A DNA stretch of 20,179 nt. It comes from a virus. The stretch covers positions 1-20,179 of IMG/VR virus record IMGVR_UViG_3300032087_002569; one strand, written 5' to 3'. Below the pieces are notes generated by a model that worked only from the letters and a program-made list of their open reading frames with translations, was not told the origin of the DNA and ran no database searches. How positions within the stretch are numbered: position 1 is the first letter of the stretch; the number at the start of each line of letters is the position of its first letter. A program made the translations under genes and the position numbers. This document shows positions 7,732-14,618 of the stretch, piece after piece.

Positions 7732-7947
7732 CTACACTGGGATATTTAAACCAGCAGTCCCAGAAGAGCTGGGAGCAGCTAGGTTGATACGCAAAGCAGA
7801 GCGTCCACGCCTCCGAGACTTAGTGGAGGAAGTAGATAATCGGCTACGACCCGGAGCCTGAACCCGCTTCGCTGTGGGCGTAGGAGCAGGAGCAGGAGGG
7901 GGAGGGGGAGGAGGCGGTGGTGGCGGTTTAGGAGATGAGAAACACAT
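7732..7947 (-). CDS. proline-rich gp7.3-like virion/tail assembly protein
   Basis: A 71-residue protein with an uninterrupted run of eleven prolines near the N-terminus (after MCFSSPK), then a basic Ser/Arg/Lys-rich middle and the ending GRSALRINLAAP, then GTAGLNIPV. The C-terminal pattern (basic GRxxLRI block and a Gly-rich GxNI end) resembles T7 gp7.3 (GKKSLSVA and GGGINI at its C-terminus), a virion protein needed for adsorption and tail assembly. Location directly before the portal gene agrees. The MCF start could suggest a lipoprotein-like Cys, but there is no signal peptide. Its stop lies 3 bases before the portal ATG, which lacks a strong ribosome-binding site, so the portal is probably coupled to it. 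Confidence 0.75.
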   Translation of the reverse strand: MCFSSPKPPPPPPPPPPPAPAPTPTAKRVQAPGRSRLSTSSTKSRRRGRSALRINLAAPSSSGTAGLNIPV

Positions 7948-7960
7948 GGCTAGTCAATAA

Positions 7961-8167
7961 TTATTCGTGAGTTAAGACAGTTTTATTTTGATCGTCAAAC
8001 TTTTCTTTCAATAAATCAACGACTTGACGCCTACCAACAGCCATCCAAATCTCCCTCTCTGAATCATCTGGACGGGGACATTGGCTAGGAAAACGGGTCT
8101 CCAGCTCCTTTAGGAGAGTCTTAGTCACCCTAGGGAACGGCTGCTCTTCTTCCTCAAACGATGTCAT
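7961..8167 (-). CDS. conserved small T7-like protein, 68 aa
   Basis: A 68-residue acidic protein starting MTSFEEEEQPFPRVTKTLLK. The pattern ELETRFPSQCP, then SEREIWMAVGRRQVVDLLKE, followed by FDDQN, is of a kind I recall in short uncharacterised proteins encoded just ahead of the portal region in T7-like phages. It is predicted helical with no membrane segment or catalytic motif. It overlaps the diphosphohydrolase-like gene by 14 bases and is followed 13 bases later by the gp7.3-like gene, so it lies on the border between replication and virion genes. Function unknown. Confidence 0.75.
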   Translation of the reverse strand: MTSFEEEEQPFPRVTKTLLKELETRFPSQCPRPDDSEREIWMAVGRRQVVDLLKEKFDDQNKTVLTHE

Positions 8168-8510
8168 CCAAGTCCTTTGGTAAATCGCCTTTGTCGATTC
8201 TATGCTTGGTCTCCAGTAAGGCGAGGCAGTTCCACGCAGCGGCTACATCATGTCGCTCATCGGTATGACCACCGAGATGCTTAAACAAGTGACGCAGCGC
8301 GGAGTCCACATAACGAGATAGGGGCTGACCTTTTTCCCAGTTCCTATTCCCGTACTTAATGGCTCCTTCCTCAAATTGTCGGGCAACCAAAAAGATGGCA
8401 TGGCTTGGAAGGAGGTCATATCTACCCTTGCCTTCTCTGGTGTCCCTAACGCTGCCCGTGTCAAACGCCTCGCGCTTACCGGAGTCCTTAACTTGCACAT
8501 TATCACTCAT
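8154..8510 (-). CDS. dATP/dGTP diphosphohydrolase-like protein (MazG-like all-alpha NTPase)
   Basis: A 118-residue all-helical protein. The run GKGRYDLLPSHAIFLVARQF, then EEGAIKYGNRNWEKGQPLSR, ALRHLFKHLGG and DERHDVAAAWNCL matches the phage family annotated as dATP/dGTP diphosphohydrolase N-terminal domain, distantly MazG-like. The paired glutamates (EEGA) and the later E-x-x-D (ERHD) would bind the metal and triphosphate. The expected role is removing or rebalancing purine dNTPs. The ATG at 8510, overlapping the previous stop by 8 bases, is preferred because GAGGA lies 8 bases upstream; the frame is open 14 codons further. It shares 14 bases with the next gene. Whether this copy is active, and whether it acts on dATP, dGTP or modified nucleotides, cannot be told. 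Confidence 0.8.
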   Translation of the reverse strand: MSDNVQVKDSGKREAFDTGSVRDTREGKGRYDLLPSHAIFLVARQFEEGAIKYGNRNWEKGQPLSRYVDSALRHLFKHLGGHTDERHDVAAAWNCLALLETKHRIDKGDLPKDLDDIV

Positions 8511-8814
8511 AACAATCATCCTCAAGTGGTTTAATTCCACATTCGATAGCAACTAGAGCTTCTATAGCGGCTCCTCTGCTTCCTTGCCATCCGGGCAGGA
8601 AGGCGATCCGGTCACACATCAGTAGCTGTCCAATGTCAGTTTTCATGTATAGTTCTCTTGGAAGGTCGGTCTGACCATCAAAGTTCTCTGCGGGATTGAC
8701 AGGCTCTAAACCAGCTTCCCGTAACTCTGCTGCTTTCTTATGAAAAGCTGGAAAGTTCCAATCGGGACAGCCTGTCATTGGCCCCGAAATGTAGACTTTT
8801 AGTTTGGAGTCCAT
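8503..8814 (-). CDS. DUF4406 / nucleoside 2-deoxyribosyltransferase-like protein
   Basis: A 103-residue protein starting MDSKLKVYISGPMTGCPDWN. The YISGPMTG opening, the ELREAGLEPVNPAEN segment and the MCDRIAFLPGWQGSRGAAIEA segment match the Rossmann-like DUF4406 family, related to nucleoside 2-deoxyribosyltransferases. In that superfamily the glutamate after GSRGAAIE is near the catalytic position, but enzymatic activity of DUF4406 proteins is not established. It overlaps the exonuclease by 16 bases and the diphosphohydrolase-like gene by 8 bases, so all three are probably coupled. The context points to nucleotide salvage or pool control during replication. Family assignment is from recalled motifs, and the substrate is unknown. 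Confidence 0.8.
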   Translation of the reverse strand: MDSKLKVYISGPMTGCPDWNFPAFHKKAAELREAGLEPVNPAENFDGQTDLPRELYMKTDIGQLLMCDRIAFLPGWQGSRGAAIEALVAIECGIKPLEDDCYE

Positions 8815-9539
8815 AGGATGACTTCTTTCTTCTTATGGTTGTAGTCAGTGTTCCTAAGGATGCGGGCCAACCTAGCTTGGGACAGGGCATAGTCCTCACC
8901 AAACCCCGCTTTCTCATAGGCAACCAAGATGGCTGACCAATAGTCCTCGGCATCCTCAAGTATCTTTGCAGCCCGTTTTGGGCCAATACCCGGACAACCT
9001 GCATAGCCGTCTGTAGCGTCCCCAGTTAGGCACTGGAGGTAGAAGTTGTAGTCAGCATCCTCTGGCTCAACATCGAACACCCCAATATCTGTGTTCCAGT
9101 TAAAGTGGAGTCCGGGGATGGTGGCGAAGTCCTTATCAATCGAGGCCATCACACACTCACCCTTGCGCTTCTTGGTAGCTGCAATGCCAATCGCATCGTC
9201 AGCTTCAAGGTTGTCCACTGACTTGGCTCCCAGCTCATCGCGCATCCACTGGAGAATTTCACCAAGGATCACAGGCTTACGCTTGTCTGCACGGTTGGAT
9301 TTGTAGGATGAATCCACCTGAGTCTTACGAAAGTTATTAGAGTCGCTAAGGAATATCTCTACAGAGGTTCCCTCGGTTCTGTCCTTGAGCCACTCGATCC
9401 AGTTCACTAAGTGAGCCTTAGCTTCCTTAGCGTCAGCGTGGAGTGTCCACAAGTCATCTCCCCAGTTTACAGGTGTCTCTACCTGTGTGGCGTGTTGGTA
9501 GGCGACTATATCGCCATCAATTAGTATTGTCCTTTGCAT
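8799..9539 (-). CDS. 5'-3' exonuclease (T7 gp6-like, FEN/PIN fold)
   Basis: A 246-residue nuclease (T7 gp6 is 300 aa) that degrades host DNA and removes RNA primers. Metal-binding acidic residues typical of the fold are visible: Asp8/Asp10 (ILIDGDIVAY), Glu112, Asp114 and Asp115 (NLEADDAIG), Asp135 and Asp137 (ASIDKDFATIPG), and the GDATDG segment at 173-178. These are followed by a helix-hairpin-helix GCPGIGPKRA at 181-190 that holds the DNA backbone. The 5' end overlaps the LAGLIDADG gene by 23 bases and its own ribosome-binding site is weak (AAAGAAAG). Its 3' end overlaps the DUF4406-like gene by 16 bases. Confidence 0.95.
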   Translation of the reverse strand: MQRTILIDGDIVAYQHATQVETPVNWGDDLWTLHADAKEAKAHLVNWIEWLKDRTEGTSVEIFLSDSNNFRKTQVDSSYKSNRADKRKPVILGEILQWMRDELGAKSVDNLEADDAIGIAATKKRKGECVMASIDKDFATIPGLHFNWNTDIGVFDVEPEDADYNFYLQCLTGDATDGYAGCPGIGPKRAAKILEDAEDYWSAILVAYEKAGFGEDYALSQARLARILRNTDYNHKKKEVILWTPN

Positions 9540-9927
9540 GATAATTAACTTTCTTTAAAGCTGCTATTTGTGCTCGAATCTCTGCCTTTTCGTCTTTGTC
9601 CACTGCATCGTAGTAGGTGAGAGCTAGTTTTATCTGAGGGCGTTTCTCAACAGAGTAGGGGAAGATTAGGTGCAAAAACCGTAAAGCCTCCATCCCGTGT
9701 AGTACCCAACGAGAGTAGTCCCTAGCGTTTGGTCGGTCTCTGTAAGTCCCGTCAGATGTTCTACCTCCAAAAGCCTCATCCAGCCTGTTGATTGAACGAG
9801 GGCAGCAGGAGTTGATGGAGACTCTGAGCGAGTACCTGTTGAAGTTGACACAACCCTCGCCGTCAAAGTATCCAGCGAAGTAAGCTATCTCCGTTTCATT
9901 GAGCGGTTTTGTCCTTGTTGTTCCCAT
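9517..9927 (-). CDS. LAGLIDADG homing endonuclease, single motif
   Basis: A 136-residue protein starting MGTTRTKPLNETEIAYFAGY. The segment YFAGYFDGEGCV (about residues 15-26) is a clear LAGLIDADG motif with the catalytic acidic residue in DGEG. Only one motif is present, so it should act as a homodimer on a near-palindromic target. Small free-standing enzymes of this type spread by cutting alleles that lack them. It lies between DNA polymerase (13-base gap) and exonuclease, whose start it overlaps by 23 bases. The ATG at 9927 is chosen for AAAGGAACTGG just upstream; the frame is open to 10020 inside the polymerase gene, but without a comparable site. Its last seven residues are encoded by the exonuclease start region, suggesting coupled translation. 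Confidence 0.85.
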   Translation of the reverse strand: MGTTRTKPLNETEIAYFAGYFDGEGCVNFNRYSLRVSINSCCPRSINRLDEAFGGRTSDGTYRDRPNARDYSRWVLHGMEALRFLHLIFPYSVEKRPQIKLALTYYDAVDKDEKAEIRAQIAALKKVNYHAKDNTN

Positions 9928-9940
9928 CCAGTTCCTTTCA

Positions 9941-11818
9941 TTAGTGTGTTTCAGACCAGTTCTGGCCCACCTTGTATTCCCCATCCAATCGACACCGGAA
10001 GTTAAATGAACGTCCTGCATCCTGAATGGCCTTCACGGCTAACTGCCCCACAGTGTCAGCCTTATCTTTATCTACCTCCAACTGCATCTCATCGTGGATG
10101 TGACCCACAAGTGCATAATCTCGGGCAAAGCTCCATCCCTTAACTTCCAGATAGCGGTTAAGCAGCACGGTAGCCTGTTTCATAATCAACGCCCCTGCAC
10201 TCTGTAGAAGAGTGTTCAAAGCGGCGTGTGAGCTTCGGATAGGAAGCTGCCTTCCATCCAGACCGACAAGATAGCCTCGGGCGTCTACGGCTTGTTCAAC
10301 CGCCTCACGTAGCTTTTTAAGGGCAGGAGTCTTATCAAGGAACTCCTTCTTAATGCTCTTCCCCTCGGCCTGTCCTTTACCAATGATCTTACCAATCTTT
10401 TCGTCACCCGCTCCGTATAGGAAGGCGTAGATAAACGTCTTGGCGTTATCCCTTGTCGGAAGCCCAGCGGCCTTTTGGTTCGCCGTATGGATGTCCTCTT
10501 CAAGCAAGATTTTGGCATAGGCTCCACCATCATATCTCGCCATGTAGTGCGCCAAGCAACGAAGCTCCAATCCGCTCGCATCGCATCCAACAAGTTTTTT
10601 CCCTTCTCCAACAGTGAACAGTTCACGACATTCCTTTCCATACGGTGAGCCAGCGTTAGGTACTTGCGCTAGGTTTGGTTTGCTGTGAGTGCAACGGCCC
10701 GTCACCGCTCCGTTCGTTGTCACCCGTCCGTGCAGACGCCCATCTGCTTTGACTAATTTGAGCCAAGCCTCGTTGCCTTCAGCAAGTTGGCCTAGCCGTT
10801 TCTGAATCATTAGGTACTCAAGAAGAGGCCCAGCCTCCTCATAGCCGTCCTTGGCTAACTCCTTCAGTATAGGCTCATCCACCCTAGCCCGTCCGTCAGG
10901 AGTGAAGTCGGTTGGCTTCCAGCCCCTCTGCATAAACCGCTTGGCTATCTGGTCACGGCTTCCGGGGTTGAAAGGAATCTTCTTCTTCAGAGGCTCTCCC
11001 TTCTCAATCTTTGCCAAAGCCTCTTTCTGGGTTGTCTTATTCTCTTTAGCCCAAGCCTTAGCCGCTGTGGTCGCCTCTGCCTTGGTTCGGTAAGTCTCCC
11101 CGTTGAAGTTCCATTTGGTTTTCTTCATCGTCTCCACCTCAGGCTGGAACACCTTCTGAAGCCTGTCCTCAATCTCAGCTCGCTTGGTGGTGAGATCAGC
11201 AACTAGCTCCATTGCCTTGGGCTGATCTAAGAGAAACCCATGCCGTTCCTGCTGCTCGATGATAGAGCCAAACTTATGCTCCAACTCGATAGCAGGTTCA
11301 GCGTACTTCTTCTGCTCGATAGCCTTCCAGAGTTTGAGTGTCACCTTAACGTCCTGAACGCAGTAATCCTGCATCTCCTGACTCCACTCATCGAAGTTGT
11401 TGTTCTCCTTGAAGTCGCCTTTGAGAAGCCCGATGCGGTATCCCCAAGCCTTCAGACTGTGAGAGCCTATAAGGTTCTTGGGGAAGTCTGGAGCTGAGTT
11501 AAGTCTACCGAAGTCTCTCTCCTTCAGGTCAGGCCAGATAAGCCTAGTCAGTAGAATGGTATCCCTGACTACACCCTTTGGATACCAGCTCGGGAACAGC
11601 TTTCGGATAACAGGGATGTCAAAGCCGACGATGTTATGTCCCACGATAGTGTCAGCATTCTGTAACATCGCCAGCCCTTCCTGTATCCCTCGGCCCTCTG
11701 GCTGGTCATTAAACTCATACATCCTCCCCGCCATAAGGTCGGCTATGCAGATGCAGTGAATCTGCGTTGTCTTGTCGAGGAGTCCGTCCGACTCAAGATC
11801 AAATATCAGTGTTCTCAT
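9941..11818 (-). CDS. family A DNA polymerase with 3'-5' exonuclease (T7 gp5-like)
   Basis: A 625-residue replicative polymerase, shorter than T7 gp5 (704 aa). The N-terminal proofreading domain has Asp7/Glu9 (FDLES), Asp67 (HNIVGFD) and Asp156 (YCVQD). The polymerase domain has motif A around Asp413 (CDASGLELRCLAHYMAR), motif B with Lys460, Tyr464 and Tyr468 (NAKTFIYAFLYGAGDEK), and motif C His575-Asp576-Glu577. The position equal to E. coli Pol I Phe762 is Tyr464, as in T7. Where T7 has its thioredoxin-binding loop, this protein has a Lys/Ala-rich, probably helical segment at about 231-280, and the T7 insert around KWKRRWIK is absent. It overlaps the small ORF upstream by 20 bases and is followed 13 bases later by a LAGLIDADG gene. 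Confidence 0.97.
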   Translation of the reverse strand: MRTLIFDLESDGLLDKTTQIHCICIADLMAGRMYEFNDQPEGRGIQEGLAMLQNADTIVGHNIVGFDIPVIRKLFPSWYPKGVVRDTILLTRLIWPDLKERDFGRLNSAPDFPKNLIGSHSLKAWGYRIGLLKGDFKENNNFDEWSQEMQDYCVQDVKVTLKLWKAIEQKKYAEPAIELEHKFGSIIEQQERHGFLLDQPKAMELVADLTTKRAEIEDRLQKVFQPEVETMKKTKWNFNGETYRTKAEATTAAKAWAKENKTTQKEALAKIEKGEPLKKKIPFNPGSRDQIAKRFMQRGWKPTDFTPDGRARVDEPILKELAKDGYEEAGPLLEYLMIQKRLGQLAEGNEAWLKLVKADGRLHGRVTTNGAVTGRCTHSKPNLAQVPNAGSPYGKECRELFTVGEGKKLVGCDASGLELRCLAHYMARYDGGAYAKILLEEDIHTANQKAAGLPTRDNAKTFIYAFLYGAGDEKIGKIIGKGQAEGKSIKKEFLDKTPALKKLREAVEQAVDARGYLVGLDGRQLPIRSSHAALNTLLQSAGALIMKQATVLLNRYLEVKGWSFARDYALVGHIHDEMQLEVDKDKADTVGQLAVKAIQDAGRSFNFRCRLDGEYKVGQNWSETH

Positions 11819-11894
11819 AGTCGAAGCTAAACTCTAGTTGTGTTGCGTGTTCCAGTTCGTCCACAAAGGGGAACTCCATTTGTATGTATTCCAT
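11799..11894 (-). CDS. candidate 31-aa ORF linking primase-helicase and DNA polymerase
   Basis: A short frame, MEYIQMEFPFVDELEHATQL and 11 more residues, fills the gap between primase-helicase and polymerase. It has a strong ribosome-binding site (GGAGGGAGAT directly before the ATG), whereas the polymerase ATG at 11818 has almost none. Its TGA at 11799-11801 lies 20 bases inside the polymerase gene, a layout suited to translational coupling. The peptide is acidic and amphipathic, without a recognisable family. It could be a genuine small protein or simply a leader whose translation opens the polymerase start. The evidence is the site and the overlap only. Confidence 0.45.
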   Translation of the reverse strand: MEYIQMEFPFVDELEHATQLEFSFDYENTDI

Positions 11895-11911
11895 ATCTCC
11901 CTCCATTTTTG

Positions 11912-13525
11912 TTAGTTGTTGAACTCCTCAGGAAGTATGGGTTCAGGAAACCCTACCTCCCGTGTTCTGCCTGTGTCGTGGCTATACTCCAGCCTTGCAC
12001 ACAAGCCCGTTTCACCTGTCCAGCGGTTCTTTACGATCCGCACTTGTGTCATGTTTCGGTCAGCTTCGTCCTGCTGGTTCCTCTCTAGGCCCAACACTAT
12101 GTCAGACAACTGACCAATCCCTCGGCTGCCCCGAAGGGAAGCTAAGGAAATCTGTCCACCCTCCTCAAAAGGTTTTCCATCGGAGGTCTTGAGGTGACTT
12201 ACCAGCACCATGCCAATCTTTAATTCCTCTACCAGTGAGCGAAGTTTGGTCATGGTGACATCAATGAGTCTGCGCTCGTCTCCTCCTTCCAACCCACTGA
12301 CCACGATGGAAAGGTGGTCTAGGAATATCCACTGGCAACCGCATCCCCTGACCATATAACGAATGCGATTAAGTAGATTATCCGAGTCCACCGATCCAAA
12401 GTGGTCGTAGGTGTAGAACCGTCCAGTGCCGACTGAACGCTCAAAAGCTCCTTTTAGTTCATCCTCTTCCACCTCTTCTTTGCCAAGGTGGATAGGTTTA
12501 GATAACTCAATGCCGACAATCCCCAAGGCTGTGCGCCGCACACTCTCTTCTAGTGCGATGTAGCCAACGGTCTGGCCTTGGGTCATTAGCCAGTGGCACA
12601 GCTCTCGACAAAACTGGCTCTTGCCTATGCCTGACCCTGCGGTAATAGTCACAAGCTCACCTTGGCGTAGGCCGTGGGTCATCTCGGTGACTCCCTCGAA
12701 GGGGTAGGGAACAGCCTCAGCTACATCCACCTCAGTAATGTATTCCCACAAGTCAGAGCCACCTACAATCCCATCAGGTCGGTACTCCTTGGCATCCCAC
12801 ATTGCCTTTACAAGCTCAGAGCTGCGGTTAGCTACCAGCATCTCATTGGCATCCTTCAGAGGAAGGGAAGCTATCTTGGCCTTGCCGGGACTAAGGAGGG
12901 CAGCACATTGCTTGGCCGCTGCCCGTCCGTGTTCGTCTTGATCGAACATGAACACCACTGTCTCAAACTTTTCGACGTAGCTGATGTTCTTTGCGATGGC
13001 CTTGGCCGCTGCTGGTGCGCCGTTCGGGACGCTAACCACAGGCCACTTGAGCTGCTGGGTCTGACTGACCGACATTGCATCAATCTCGCCTTCCGTTACC
13101 ACCAGCATCTTACCTCCATCGGCCCATAAGTGCTGACCAAACAGGCCCATGTTCGAGGCGTCTCCAAGGATCATAAAGTCCTTGTTAGAGAACCGGAGCT
13201 TCTGAGCAATGATGGCCCCTTCGTTGTCTTTATAGGTTGCTATCTGTACAGGTTTCCCGTTGTAGCTCCCTAATCTGTAATCCCACTTCGAGCAGGTATC
13301 CTTGTTCAGCTTTCGCTTGGGTAAATCTTCAATCTCCCCCGATATAAATGTCTGCATTTTAACTACGTTGTGTGTTGTTTTTGGAGCAGCCGCTCCGTCC
13401 GTGTGTTCGTATTGATGACAGCTATAGCACCAACCATGTCCATCGCTGTACCGTGCCATAGCATCACTACTGCCGCAGTAAGGACACGGCTCGTGGCCAA
13501 TAAACTCTGATGATTCTTCACTCAT
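11912..13525 (-). CDS. replicative primase-helicase (T7 gp4-like)
   Basis: A 537-residue bifunctional replication protein that primes lagging-strand synthesis and unwinds the fork as a hexamer. From the N-terminus there is a zinc-binding primase domain with Cys14, Cys17, Cys33 and Cys36 (CPYCGSSD...CYSC), then a TOPRIM domain with Glu145 (LVVTEGEID) and the Asp195/Asp197 pair (FMFDQDEHGR). The RecA-like helicase domain has Walker A GSGIGKS at 297-303, catalytic Glu326 (ALEES), Walker B Asp403 (IFLDHLSIV), His444 (VSHLK) and the LRGSRGIGQLSD segment. The ATG at 13525 follows GGGGAG by 8 bases; the open frame begins 12 codons earlier without a better site. The C-terminus is acidic (LPEEFNN), which in T7 binds the polymerase. 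No ribosome site supports an internal short form at Met57. Confidence 0.97.
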   Translation of the reverse strand: MSEESSEFIGHEPCPYCGSSDAMARYSDGHGWCYSCHQYEHTDGAAAPKTTHNVVKMQTFISGEIEDLPKRKLNKDTCSKWDYRLGSYNGKPVQIATYKDNEGAIIAQKLRFSNKDFMILGDASNMGLFGQHLWADGGKMLVVTEGEIDAMSVSQTQQLKWPVVSVPNGAPAAAKAIAKNISYVEKFETVVFMFDQDEHGRAAAKQCAALLSPGKAKIASLPLKDANEMLVANRSSELVKAMWDAKEYRPDGIVGGSDLWEYITEVDVAEAVPYPFEGVTEMTHGLRQGELVTITAGSGIGKSQFCRELCHWLMTQGQTVGYIALEESVRRTALGIVGIELSKPIHLGKEEVEEDELKGAFERSVGTGRFYTYDHFGSVDSDNLLNRIRYMVRGCGCQWIFLDHLSIVVSGLEGGDERRLIDVTMTKLRSLVEELKIGMVLVSHLKTSDGKPFEEGGQISLASLRGSRGIGQLSDIVLGLERNQQDEADRNMTQVRIVKNRWTGETGLCARLEYSHDTGRTREVGFPEPILPEEFNN

Positions 13526-13956
13526 GCAATCCACTCCCCCGGTACGTTCCCCTGCGCCCATTTAAATCCGTGCCTCTCCGCCCATTGGCTATAGCTTGTC
13601 CTGCTGTTTCGACTCAGCTTTACCTTGGCGTTCTGAAAAATAAACCGGATGTCTAGTGATGGGTTTGCTTCTCGCACTGCCAACATCTTTGTCCTGTCCG
13701 ATGCCTTGAAGAAGCCCTTGGCCTCTATGATGACTCCGTTTGGAAGAATAAAGTCTGGTGTGTAGTTGCATTGGCGAACGTATCCTAGCTTGATAGTTTC
13801 GTATTCAAACCGCACCCCAGCCTTAGACAACTGGGATGCGATTTGCCGCTCGAACTTAGAGCGGTAGGTTGGGTTTTTAGAAGTCACCAGCGTGAGTTGG
13901 TTCCTCTTCGTCCAATGGTGTTCCAAAGGCTGTGTCTGGTAAGCTCTCGCCTCCAT
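13522..13956 (-). CDS. endonuclease I, Holliday-junction resolvase (T7 gp3-like)
   Basis: A 144-residue homologue of T7 endonuclease I (149 aa), which cuts branched DNA and helps degrade host DNA and resolve replication intermediates. The active-site set is conserved with T7 spacing: Glu36 (FERQI), Glu51 (FEYE), Asp68 (NYTPDFILPNG), Glu78 and Lys80 (IEAKG), corresponding to T7 E20, E35, D55, E65 and K67. The C-terminal RTSYSQWAERHGFKWA and PGEWI also match. The chosen ATG at 13956 has GAGG 9 bases upstream and makes the gene overlap the SSB 3' end by 80 bases. The N-terminal 22 residues before the conserved core are longer than in T7. The 3' end overlaps the primase-helicase start by 4 bases. 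Confidence 0.93.
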   Translation of the reverse strand: MEARAYQTQPLEHHWTKRNQLTLVTSKNPTYRSKFERQIASQLSKAGVRFEYETIKLGYVRQCNYTPDFILPNGVIIEAKGFFKASDRTKMLAVREANPSLDIRFIFQNAKVKLSRNSRTSYSQWAERHGFKWAQGNVPGEWIA

Positions 13957-14548
13957 TCACTTTTTCCTCTTCATCCACGGTAAAGCCGTAGGATGCCGCA
14001 TCGGATACGTTAAACCCGCTGCTTCCTTCCTCGCGAACCATCACCGCCTCAGGCTCAAATGTAATTCCAAAGCCAATAGCAGAGTAATATGGAACCATGA
14101 CGCCTTTTACTTGGATTTTAGCCCCGTAACCAACTTCGTAGTCCTTATCAGTTTTGACGTTTCCATGCCTGTCAAAAATTACAGGCCGCTTTTCAAAAGC
14201 AACATTGCCCTCCTTGTCTAAAAACTTATGTTTCATCTTGTACAAGACAGCAATGTTTCCCGTCTCCTTATCGTCTTTGTCTACTTCAGGTATAAACCGA
14301 GGATATGGAGATATTTTTAGTTTCTGTTTTCCCTCAGCTTCGCACTGCCACTTGTACAGTTCTTTCACCTTTTCATCGTAAAGTTGCCTGTAATTGGCAA
14401 CCTCCTCAGGCGTAAGAATTAGGTTAACCTTAAACTCCCCTTCAATGGTTTTGTATTTGAAGTCAGGTTTGGTCAGTTTCGGAAAACTCGCCGTGCCAAT
14501 AGGCGAAATAGGCATCGCTATCCTTGGTTTCTTTATTCGTTTACTCAT
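13877..14548 (-). CDS. single-strand DNA-binding protein (T7 gp2.5-like)
   Basis: A 223-residue protein in the position and size range of T7 gp2.5 (232 aa), which coats single-stranded DNA and recruits the polymerase and helicase through its acidic tail. The N-terminus is basic (MSKRIKKPRIAMP), a TKPDFKYKTIEGEFKVNLIL segment matches the first OB-fold strand pattern, and GAKIQVKGVMVPYYSAIGFG resembles the gp2.5 segment KLKVKYSLVPYKWNTAVG. The C-terminus is acidic and ends GDF, with the terminal aromatic residue important in T7. The ATG at 14548 is preceded by GAGGAAA at good spacing; the open frame extends 41 codons further upstream, but that part is intergenic in character. The 3' end overlaps the endonuclease gene by 80 bases. 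Confidence 0.9.
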   Translation of the reverse strand: MSKRIKKPRIAMPISPIGTASFPKLTKPDFKYKTIEGEFKVNLILTPEEVANYRQLYDEKVKELYKWQCEAEGKQKLKISPYPRFIPEVDKDDKETGNIAVLYKMKHKFLDKEGNVAFEKRPVIFDRHGNVKTDKDYEVGYGAKIQVKGVMVPYYSAIGFGITFEPEAVMVREEGSSGFNVSDAASYGFTVDEEEKVNGGESLPDTAFGTPLDEEEPTHAGDF

Positions 14549-14618
14549 AGTTTCCTCAATGATGTGAGGACAAAGAAAGAGACAATCCCTCTGTGCCCTC
14601 GGTTCTACTCCTTGCGAA

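Noticed and set aside
12674-13129. Plus-strand open frame of 151 codons antisense to primase-helicase
   Set aside because: Shadow of the primase-helicase gene; no family resemblance and no plus-strand operon around it.
13121-13135. Another CATAAGTG (reverse of the CACTTATG repeat) inside primase-helicase
   Set aside because: An 8-base match is expected by chance about once in this window counting both strands, and it is coding sequence.
11912-13357. Internal start (Met57) for a helicase-only short form like T7 gp4B
   Set aside because: Met57 lies near the T7 gp4B start, but there is no purine-rich ribosome site before it.
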